64,000 nt of DNA from CAIKZZ01 sp037443765. Its GTDB lineage: Bacteria; Pseudomonadota; Gammaproteobacteria; Steroidobacterales; Steroidobacteraceae. The notes beneath the pieces were generated by a model, which ran no database searches, had not been told where the DNA came from, and worked only from the letters and a program-made list of their open reading frames with translations. The translations under genes and the position numbers were made by a program. The stretch covers positions 124,001 to 188,000 of the forward strand of contig JBBINS010000001.1 of assembly GCA_037443765.1 (NCBI GenBank), written 5' to 3'. This document shows positions 10,415-18,507 of the stretch, piece by piece (position 1 is the stretch's first letter; each line of letters starts with the position of its first letter).

Positions 10415-11176
10415 TCAGCGCGCCCCGCGCACCGTCAGCAGCTCCTCGAGGAAGCCGCCGTAGCGGCGCTCGCGATCGACGAAGTGGATCTCGAGGATCC
10501 AGTGACGCGGTCGCCCGTCGTCGAATGGCGCGTGCAGCCGGATCGTATTGCCGCTGCGGATCGAGTAGCGTTCGCCGTGCGTCGGGCCGCGGTCGTGTGG
10601 AAAGCCGTCGATGATGTGGCCCGCCGTCGGTGCGCCGAACGACCAGCCGGCAGCGGTCGCGAGACCCGACACGTAATCGTAGAGCTCCCCGGCCGTGAGG
10701 TCCGGCCGCGCCTCGTACAGCGCCTGGCCCTGCAGGAAGGCGTCACCGATGTCGGCGACGAGCTTCGCCTTGCGCGGATCCGCGCCCAGCACATAGGTGC
10801 GGCCGAGGTCGGCCTCCCAACCCTCGAACACGGGGCCGAAGTCGAGGTAGACCACGTCGTCCGCCTCGAGTCGGCGGTCGGGGGGGTCGTCGTAGTACGT
10901 CATGACCGTGTTGGGGCCGCTGCGCACGACGCGGCGGTGCCAGTGGCGCGAGATGCCGAACCGCACGCGGGCGAGCACGCGGATCTGCTCGTTGAGCTCG
11001 GACTCGAGCACGCCGGGCTGAATGAGCCGCTGGTCGACGACCGCTGCGAACAGTGCCTCGGCGCGCAATTGCGCGGTCCACAGTGCCTGCTCGCGCGGCC
11101 CGAGCGCTGCGCCGGAGGACTCCGTCTCGCGCGCGGCCACACCGTCCACGTTCCGGCGCTCGTCGGCCGGCGGCAT
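10415..11176 (-). CDS. M24-family metallohydrolase (Xaa-Pro peptidase/creatinase fold)
   Basis: Single-domain pita-bread-fold protein of 253 residues, without the N-terminal domain of creatinase or prolidase. The predicted metal ligands are visible: two Asp in VVYLDFGPVFEGWEADLGRTYV (written here in two parts: VVYLDFGPVF and GWEADLGRTYV), a His in GHIIDGFPHDRG, a Glu in ILEIHFVD and a final Glu in GGFLEELLTV. It is probably a cytoplasmic dimetal hydrolase of amide bonds. I chose the ATG ending at 11176, which lies 2 bp after the stop of the acetylpolyamine amidohydrolase gene, implying cotranscription. The substrate is unknown; a link to polyamine conjugates is suggested only by context. Confidence 0.8.
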   Translation of the reverse strand: MPPADERRNVDGVAARETESSGAALGPREQALWTAQLRAEALFAAVVDQRLIQPGVLESELNEQIRVLARVRFGISRHWHRRVVRSGPNTVMTYYDDPPDRRLEADDVVYLDFGPVFEGWEADLGRTYVLGADPRKAKLVADIGDAFLQGQALYEARPDLTAGELYDYVSGLATAAGWSFGAPTAGHIIDGFPHDRGPTHGERYSIRSGNTIRLHAPFDDGRPRHWILEIHFVDRERRYGGFLEELLTVRGAR

Positions 11177-11178
11177 CG

Positions 11179-12207
<1,029 letters not shown>

Positions 12208-12315
12208 GCGCAGCTCCCGGACGACACGCCGGGCTCCAGCGCGTGGCGGGACCGGTCCGTTTCCATGAGTCTAGCATCGGCGCCGCGGCGCGGCCGCCGG
12301 CGGCCCGTGCCTCGC

Positions 12316-14481
12316 TCAGCGGAAAGCGACGGTGACCAGCAGGTAGGCGGTCCGGCCGGGATCGGGCTCGAAGTAGCGGCCGTTCGATTCGTTGACGATG
12401 ACCGAGTCGACGTAGTGCCGATTGGCGAGGTTGTCGATTCGCAGCGTTTCGGAAAGTTTGCAGCCTTCACTGCGCTGCTCGAATCCGGCGTGGGCGTTCG
12501 AGGTCCAGTACGCCGCGGCCGCGTCGCTGTTGCGGTCGTCGACGTAGATCTTCGCGCGGCCGATGGTCTCGACGGTCGCCGAGAATCCCGTCGCGGCCGC
12601 CCGCCACGTGAGTCCGGCGTAGAGCGAGTTGGCGGGAACGGCGGGCAGGCGGCTGCCTGCCGGAATGGTGACGGCCGCGCACGGCAGGCCGGCGCACGAG
12701 GCGTAAGGCGCGGCGGTGACGGCCCGGATGTAGCTGTATGCGAGCCGAGCGTCGAGGCCGTTGGCCCAACCCGTCGCCAGGGAGAACTCGGCACCCCGGC
12801 GCCGCGTCTCGTCGATGTTCTCGTAAACGGAGCGGCCGCCCGCGTTCGCCTCGACCGCGAGCTCGTGGCGGGTGTCGATGTAGAACGCCGCGACGTCGGC
12901 TCGCAGGCGTCCGACGGCCGCCTTGATGCCGGCCTCGTAGTTGTCGCTACGGGCGGGAACGAGGCCGACGTTGAGCCCCGGCAGCGAGCCATCGGTCGAG
13001 CGGTAGGCCAGGTCGTTCAGCGTCGGCGTCTCGAAGCCGCGGCCGTAGGAGGCATAAACGTTGATCGCCGGACTGGCATGGAAGGTGACGCCGGCCACCG
13101 GGTTCGCGGCGGAATACCGGATCTCGCTCGGCGGCAGCAAGCCCTGCCGATCGTGCGACGACACCCGGATGTCGCTGTGGCGCAGCCCCGCGATCGCGCG
13201 CCAGCGGTCGGCCGGCGCCCATTCGAGCTGCAGATACTCGTCGGCGGCGTCGACGCGGTTGCGGTCGTCCCGGCGGAGCGCGCCGACGACGCCGAGGTCC
13301 GCGCCGGCGTAGTTGAGAAACCCGCGACGGATCTCCTGCAGCGCGTCGTAGGAGACGCCGGCCGTGATCGTGAGCGCCGTGCCGCCAGGCTGGCGCCGGT
13401 CGGTGACGTGCAGGTCACCCCCCTGATATTCGCGGCCGAGATCGATCACGCCGCCGGGGTGGAGCGGGTTCGCCTCGGCCGTCCGCAGGATGGCCTGGAA
13501 CTGCGTCGTGCTACGACGACCTCCGTAGAGCAGCGCGGTCAGCTCGTCCGCGTCCGTCAGCGCCGACGTCAGCGTGGCGCCGACCTGCTCCTGCTGCAGA
13601 CTCTTGCGGGTGTCGTAGGCCAGCGCATTCGTTCCCGCCTGCAGAGGGTCCGTCGCGAGCTGCGCCCGCGTCAGCCCGAGGGGGTCCTGCACGTCCGGCG
13701 TCTCGATCGCGTTTGCGACGAGCGTCAGCGTCGAGCGGGCGTCCAGCGCGACGCGGATTTTGAGATTTGCCGTGTTGCGCTCAGCGCGGCTGTGGTCACG
13801 GTAGCCGTCGGTCTCGAAGTGCGCCGCGCTCGCGACGTAGTCGGCGGAACCGGAAGCGTCGGACGCTTTGAGTGCGTAGCGCTGCGTGCCGAGGTTGCCG
13901 GTCAGAGCCGTGGCGACGATGCCGGCTCCGGCCTGGCCGTTCTCCGTGAAGATCGAGATCACTCCGCCCGAGGAGTTCCCGTATAGCGCCGAGAAGGGCC
14001 CGCGCAATACCTCGATGTGGTCGGCGGAGCCAAGATCGAAATGCGAGAACTGACCCTGGCCGTCCGGCATCGTTCCGGGGATGCCGTCGGCGTAAAGCCT
14101 CACGCCGCGTACGCCGAAGCTCGACCGGGCGCCGAAGCCTCGCACCGACAGCTGCAGGTCCTGCGCGTAGTTCTGGCGGTTCTCTACCGACACGCCCGGG
14201 ACGGTGGCGAGCGACTCGGACAGGTTGACCTGGAGCTGTCCGTCTCTCAGAGCGCGCGCGTCGACGCGGTCGATCGAGACCGGCAGGTCGAAGCTGCGCT
14301 CGGGCGCGCGCGTGGCGCTGACGACGACATCGTCGAGACCGTCCGCCGTCGTGGCGTCGTCCGCCTTGCCGACAGCTGCCCGGGCGGCGAATGGCATGGC
14401 GGCGGCGAGGCATCCGAGGCCAGCCAGCACGGCGGAGCCGATTCGCGGCCCGGGCGCCGGGGCGCGGTTTGGCGAGCGCAA
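12316..14481 (-). CDS. TonB-dependent outer-membrane receptor
   Basis: Outer-membrane beta-barrel importer energised by TonB, 721 residues. A signal peptide covers about residues 1-35 and ends near AARA. A TonB-box-like stretch DDVVVSATRAPE follows at about 49-60. The plug domain runs to about 190 (RGFGARSSFGVRGVRLYADG, then EVLRGPFSALYGNSSGGVISI), followed by the barrel, which ends in YLLVTVAFR with a terminal aromatic-type signature. The start at 14481 is TTG; it keeps the whole signal peptide, and no in-frame ATG lies before the hydrophobic core. The substrate cannot be told from sequence; no siderophore or cobalamin genes are adjacent. Confidence 0.92.
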   Translation of the reverse strand: MRSPNRAPAPGPRIGSAVLAGLGCLAAAMPFAARAAVGKADDATTADGLDDVVVSATRAPERSFDLPVSIDRVDARALRDGQLQVNLSESLATVPGVSVENRQNYAQDLQLSVRGFGARSSFGVRGVRLYADGIPGTMPDGQGQFSHFDLGSADHIEVLRGPFSALYGNSSGGVISIFTENGQAGAGIVATALTGNLGTQRYALKASDASGSADYVASAAHFETDGYRDHSRAERNTANLKIRVALDARSTLTLVANAIETPDVQDPLGLTRAQLATDPLQAGTNALAYDTRKSLQQEQVGATLTSALTDADELTALLYGGRRSTTQFQAILRTAEANPLHPGGVIDLGREYQGGDLHVTDRRQPGGTALTITAGVSYDALQEIRRGFLNYAGADLGVVGALRRDDRNRVDAADEYLQLEWAPADRWRAIAGLRHSDIRVSSHDRQGLLPPSEIRYSAANPVAGVTFHASPAINVYASYGRGFETPTLNDLAYRSTDGSLPGLNVGLVPARSDNYEAGIKAAVGRLRADVAAFYIDTRHELAVEANAGGRSVYENIDETRRRGAEFSLATGWANGLDARLAYSYIRAVTAAPYASCAGLPCAAVTIPAGSRLPAVPANSLYAGLTWRAAATGFSATVETIGRAKIYVDDRNSDAAAAYWTSNAHAGFEQRSEGCKLSETLRIDNLANRHYVDSVIVNESNGRYFEPDPGRTAYLLVTVAFR

Positions 14482-14847
14482 GGAGTGTCAACCTGCCTGT
14501 TGTCGTGTGCGCGCGAATTGTAGCGCGCCCGGCCCTCGGCCCGGGACCCCCGCGCCACCGTGCCATCCGCGAATGCCACGGTGGCCGTCGGCGCCCACGG
14601 TGCCGCGGGAACTCCGCCGGGCCGGCATGAGCGGCAGGCAGGGTGGTGCCCGGTCGCCACGTCCCGGGCCGATGCTCCGAACGCGGCCGGACGCCATCCC
14701 TGCATTCCGCCTCAATCGTATCGGCGACCCGGCCGAGTTCTTGAGATCGGCGGGCGCGGCTTGCGGCGGCCGGCTCCGTGACTCGGTGCCGAGGCGAAGC
14801 GTTACCTGCGCCGCGTGGCGGGCCGTCGATGTTGTGGCAGCGAGGCC
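14482..14847. other. Intergenic region upstream of the TonB-dependent receptor
   Basis: These 366 bases lie between the receptor start and the stop of the next leftward gene. No coding frame here looks real. It contains a strong inverted repeat at 14554-14585, listed separately. I looked for the conserved blocks of a cobalamin or TPP riboswitch on the minus strand and did not find them. Confidence 0.5.
14554..14585. repeat. Inverted repeat upstream of the TonB-dependent receptor
   Basis: Perfect 9-bp arms, GCCACCGTG and CACGGTGGC, separated by 14 bases, about 70-100 bases upstream of the receptor start codon. It could be an operator, an mRNA leader hairpin, or the terminator of the upstream leftward gene, although there is no T-run. 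Role unknown. Confidence 0.45.
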
Positions 14848-16878
14848 CTACACGAGCGCTCGGTCCCGCGCCGGATCCCGGGTCTGGAGCTGGCCGAGCT
14901 CGCGCGCGGCCTTGTGTCCGGCGTAGACCGCATTTGCGATCGGCGCTGGCTGGCGGCAATCCCCGATGCGCTGGATACCCGGGCCGGGCCCGACGTCGTC
15001 GTCACCGACGAGCGCCTGGTAGAGCGCGTCGTCGGGCTCGCGCGAGGTCACCAGCACCAGCGTGGACGCCGGTACCGACCGCGTGCGGCCGGAGTACGCG
15101 CACGCGAGCGACGCCGCGTCGCCGTCGAATCCGTCGACGATCGTATTGACGATGATCGCGACGCCCGCCGCGAGCATCTGCTGCTGTGCACACGCCTGTT
15201 CGCCGGTGTAGCGACTCCAGTCGCCAGCGGTGCCCGCGGATGTCACGTAGGTCACGGTTGCGCCGCTCTGCGCGAGCAGGACGCTGAGAACGGGCCCCAT
15301 GTAGTAGTGGTCGTCGTCGAACACCGTGACCTGGCCGGTCGGCCGGGCACCGCGCATCAGGTCGTCCGGCGTCAGCACCGCCGTCGCGTTGAGCTTGCGG
15401 ATCGGTGTCACGTGCGAGCGCCCGAGGCCGTCGCGTCGCCAGTGAGCACCGGTCGCAATCATGATGTGCTCCGCACCAAAGTCCCGGACGTCGCCGGCGG
15501 AGAGCCGGCTGCCCAGGTAGAGCGTGACATTTGGCATCCGCTTGATCTGACCGAGGCGGTAGTCGCGCACGCGCACCCATTCGGCGAGGCCCGGCAGGCG
15601 GCTCTCGAGCGTCACGCGGCCGCCGGCTTCGAGGGCGGAGTCGGCGAGCGCCACGGTATAGCCGCGCTTGCCGAGGATGTGGGCGGCCTCGAGGCCGGCC
15701 GGCCCGGCGCCGACCACGAGCACGGACCCGCCGTCGCCCGGTGGCACCTTCTCCGGGTGCCAGCCGTTGCGCCATTCCTCGCCCATCGTCGGGTTCTGCG
15801 TGCAGCGCAACGCCGCGGCACGGTAGTTGTGCGCATAGCAGACATTGCAACCGATGCACTCACGGATGTCCTCGAGACGGTCCTCCCGGATCTTGGTCGG
15901 CAGGAATGGGTCCGCGATCGAGGGCCGCGCCGCGCCGACGAAATCGAGCACGCCGCTGCGGACCTGCCGCAGCATCAGGTCCGGCGACGTGAACCGCCCG
16001 ACGCTCACGACGGGCTTTCCGGTCAGGCTCTTGACGTAGCCGATCTTGCTCTCCAGCGCGCCTTCCTTGACGAAGCGCGACGTCGCCATCTCCTCGCCGT
16101 AGTAGTCGGACACGACGACATCCCACAGGTCCGGCAGCTGGCCAAGCATGCCGATCACGTCGCGCGCCTCCTCGGCGCTCAGGTGGTCCTCGCCATGTCC
16201 GTCCGCAGAGAAGCGGACCGCCACGGCGCAGCGATCGCCGACGGCATCGCGTGTCTCCTCGATCAGCTCGCGCATCAGCCGTGCCCGATTCTCCAGCGAG
16301 CCGCCGTATTCGTCGGTACGGTCATTGAGCGCTCGCGACAGGAACTCCGACACGAGGTAACCGTGCGTCGGATAGACGTAGACGATGTCGAACCCGGCCT
16401 GTTTCGCGCGCTGTGCGGCGGCGAGGTGCCAGCTGCGGAACGCCCGGATGTCGCGCCTGTCCATGCGCTGCGACTGGATCGGATCGGTCCGGCCGAGCAT
16501 CGATCGAACGCCGATCGTCGGCATGCGGCTGGCGAGGTTCGCGACGTAGCTGCCGCCGTGCCACAGCTCTACGCCGGCCAGCGCTCCGTGCGCGTGCACC
16601 TGGTCCGCCATGGAGGCGAGGTTGCGCACGTCCTCTTCGTCCCACAGGGACGCGAACGGATGCGGCTGGTCGTCCGAGGTCGGGTGAATGGAGCAGTACT
16701 CCGTGCACACGACGCCCCAGCCGCCCTCGGCCTTCATGCCACGCATCGCCGCCAGTGTCTTCGGCAGCGCGTGTCCCATGCCGGTGCAGTGCGGCACCTG
16801 GTAGAAGCGGTTCCTGGCGGTGACCGGCCCGATCCGCACCGGCTCGAAGAGCCGTTCGTAGCGCGATTCGATTCTCAT
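14848..16878 (-). CDS. Trimethylamine/dimethylamine dehydrogenase-family iron-sulfur flavoprotein
   Basis: Class-I FMN/4Fe-4S/ADP oxidoreductase of 676 residues: an N-terminal Old-Yellow-Enzyme-type TIM barrel (1-330), a cluster segment, and a C-terminal dinucleotide-binding half (VLVVGAGPAGLEAAH near 385-400). Features specific to TMADH are conserved: RFYQVPHC with C31 matching the 6-S-cysteinyl-FMN cysteine, Y61, and C341/C344/C347/C359 for the cluster (ECIGCNVC), followed by GEEWRNGWHPEK. Two tryptophans of the TMA-binding aromatic bowl are not found at the aligned positions, so the amine substrate probably differs. I chose the ATG ending at 16878, preceded by AGGGAC, over a longer frame. 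It is divergent from the MttB-family gene. Electrons would normally go to ETF, which is not in the window. Confidence 0.87.
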   Translation of the reverse strand: MRIESRYERLFEPVRIGPVTARNRFYQVPHCTGMGHALPKTLAAMRGMKAEGGWGVVCTEYCSIHPTSDDQPHPFASLWDEEDVRNLASMADQVHAHGALAGVELWHGGSYVANLASRMPTIGVRSMLGRTDPIQSQRMDRRDIRAFRSWHLAAAQRAKQAGFDIVYVYPTHGYLVSEFLSRALNDRTDEYGGSLENRARLMRELIEETRDAVGDRCAVAVRFSADGHGEDHLSAEEARDVIGMLGQLPDLWDVVVSDYYGEEMATSRFVKEGALESKIGYVKSLTGKPVVSVGRFTSPDLMLRQVRSGVLDFVGAARPSIADPFLPTKIREDRLEDIRECIGCNVCYAHNYRAAALRCTQNPTMGEEWRNGWHPEKVPPGDGGSVLVVGAGPAGLEAAHILGKRGYTVALADSALEAGGRVTLESRLPGLAEWVRVRDYRLGQIKRMPNVTLYLGSRLSAGDVRDFGAEHIMIATGAHWRRDGLGRSHVTPIRKLNATAVLTPDDLMRGARPTGQVTVFDDDHYYMGPVLSVLLAQSGATVTYVTSAGTAGDWSRYTGEQACAQQQMLAAGVAIIVNTIVDGFDGDAASLACAYSGRTRSVPASTLVLVTSREPDDALYQALVGDDDVGPGPGIQRIGDCRQPAPIANAVYAGHKAARELGQLQTRDPARDRALV

Positions 16879-16982
16879 TGTCGTCCCTGTCGCGGCGCCG
16901 TGGCCGATGGTGGAGCGAACCCGGTATGCTGGCGGGGTATTGAAAGATCGTACAACAAGCGCGTGCCGGGGGGACTGCCGCG
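16879..16982. promoter_or_regulatory. Divergent promoter region of the amine-catabolism pair
   Basis: This 104-base gap separates the start codons of the TMADH-like gene and the MttB-like gene, which are transcribed away from each other. It must hold both promoters and probably a shared control site. GGTATGCT and GGTATTGAAAG are the only AT-richer runs; I see no clear palindrome. Confidence 0.5.
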
Positions 16983-18497
16983 ATGGAACGTGGAGCACGG
17001 ACGACGAGGAGACCGCGCCGGCCGGGCGGCGAACAGAAGGTGATCGACGCCGGACTCCACCACGGTCCGACGGCGCCTTACGAGCCGTTGTCCGCGGCGC
17101 TGGCGCAGGAGCTGATCGACGGCGCGCTCGCGCTGATGCGCGACTCCGGGGTCGCCTTCGAGACGGGCTCGGAGGCCATCACTCTGCTGCGCGGAGCGGG
17201 ATGCGAGGTATCGGCGGACGGCGTCGTTCGCTTCCCGTCCGGACTCGTGCGCGATGCGCTGTCGACGGCCGAGAAGAGCGCGAAGCTGTGGGACCGCACG
17301 GGCGAGCGCTTCATCGAGCTCGACTGCCGCCACACGTGGTTCATGCCCGGCATGACCTGCATCAAGGTCTTCGATCTCGACACCGGCCAGCCGCGCGACA
17401 GCACGGCGGCAGACCTCGCGATGGTGACGCGCGTGGCGGACGCGCTGTCGAACATCGACGCCGTCTGCATCGCCTGCAAGAACGTGTCGCGCTCGGACAT
17501 CCATGGCGAGATCGAGGAATTCGCGATCCTCGCGGCGAACACGACCAAGCCGCTCGAGTACCTGTGCGAGCACGCCGCGTCGCTCGGTGTCGTGATCGAG
17601 ATGGCGGCCGCGATCCGTGGCGGGCGGAAGCAGCTGTTCGAGAAGCCGTACTTCCTGCAGATCGTGACGCCGCTGCCGCTCAATTACCATAGCGCGCATA
17701 CGGAGCAGATCATCGCCGCCGTTCGCGCCGGCGTGCCGCTCAGCGTCGGGACACTGCCCATCGGCGGCGCATCGACACCGATCACGACCGCCGGCTCGAT
17801 CGTCAACAGCCTCGCGACCGATTTCGCCGCGATGGTGCTCGCCCAGGTCGTGCGGCCGGGCTCGTTCTGCGTCGGTAGCTCGGACGTGTGCTTCATGGAG
17901 CCGGCGACCGGCGGCATCGGCAACTTCGCCCAGACCTCCCTCGCCGACATGGTGATGTGCCAGGTGCGGCGCAGCCTCGATCTGCCGTCGTTCACGGGGG
18001 CCGCGGGATACTCGAACGCGCGGCGCTTCGACCAGGATGCGGTCGTCGAGTTGGCGGCGAGCCTGATGCAGATGTTCTACAGCCGCCCGGCGACGATCGA
18101 CTACCTCGGGTCGCTCGACCAGGGCCTGACCTACTCGCTGCACGCGCTGCTGCTGTGCGACGACCTCGCCGGCCTCCTGCGCACGCTCTGGCAGGGCGTG
18201 CGGATCGACGCCGAGATGCTGGCGCTCGAGCTCGCGCGCGACGTCGGCCCGCGCGGCAACTACCTGGCCCACCGCCACACGGTCAGCCACTGCCGGGAGC
18301 AGCTGTGGAACAGCCGCTACTTCGGGGCGAGCCTGCCGCTCAGCACCGACGTCCGGCCCGACAGGGACCTGCACGAGCGCATCGACGCCGACCTGCGTCG
18401 CCTGGTCACCCAGCACGCGCCGCAGCCACTGGCGCCGGAGCTGGACGCGCAGCTGCGCGGGATACGCGAGCGCTTCGTGGCGGCGCGCGGCGGCTGA
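16983..18497 (+). CDS. MttB-family (trimethylamine methyltransferase superfamily) protein, non-pyrrolysine
   Basis: Member of the MttB superfamily, TIM-barrel methyltransferases acting on methylated amines or quaternary amines such as glycine betaine. It has 504 residues, full length, and reads through without an in-frame amber codon, so it belongs to the non-pyrrolysine (MtgB-like) majority. Recognisable segments include FMPGMTCIKVFDLDTG, LQIVTPLPLNYHSAH, VGTLPIGGASTPITTAGSI and DYLGSLDQGL. The ATG at 16983 follows GGGGGAC at good spacing. No corrinoid protein or reactivase is adjacent, so the usual B12-dependent partner would have to lie elsewhere. The divergent TMADH-family gene supports an amine or betaine role; the exact substrate is unknown. 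Confidence 0.85.
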   Translation: MERGARTTRRPRRPGGEQKVIDAGLHHGPTAPYEPLSAALAQELIDGALALMRDSGVAFETGSEAITLLRGAGCEVSADGVVRFPSGLVRDALSTAEKSAKLWDRTGERFIELDCRHTWFMPGMTCIKVFDLDTGQPRDSTAADLAMVTRVADALSNIDAVCIACKNVSRSDIHGEIEEFAILAANTTKPLEYLCEHAASLGVVIEMAAAIRGGRKQLFEKPYFLQIVTPLPLNYHSAHTEQIIAAVRAGVPLSVGTLPIGGASTPITTAGSIVNSLATDFAAMVLAQVVRPGSFCVGSSDVCFMEPATGGIGNFAQTSLADMVMCQVRRSLDLPSFTGAAGYSNARRFDQDAVVELAASLMQMFYSRPATIDYLGSLDQGLTYSLHALLLCDDLAGLLRTLWQGVRIDAEMLALELARDVGPRGNYLAHRHTVSHCREQLWNSRYFGASLPLSTDVRPDRDLHERIDADLRRLVTQHAPQPLAPELDAQLRGIRERFVAARGG

Positions 18498-18507
18498 GGC
18501 GCGCCGC

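Noticed and set aside
14482..14847. Cobalamin riboswitch upstream of the TonB-dependent receptor
   Set aside because: The conserved core blocks of the riboswitch could not be found on the minus strand; only GC-rich hairpins are present.
16983..18497. Possible pyrrolysine-type MttB with amber read-through
   Set aside because: The frame runs full length with no in-frame TAG, and no pyl genes are present in the window.
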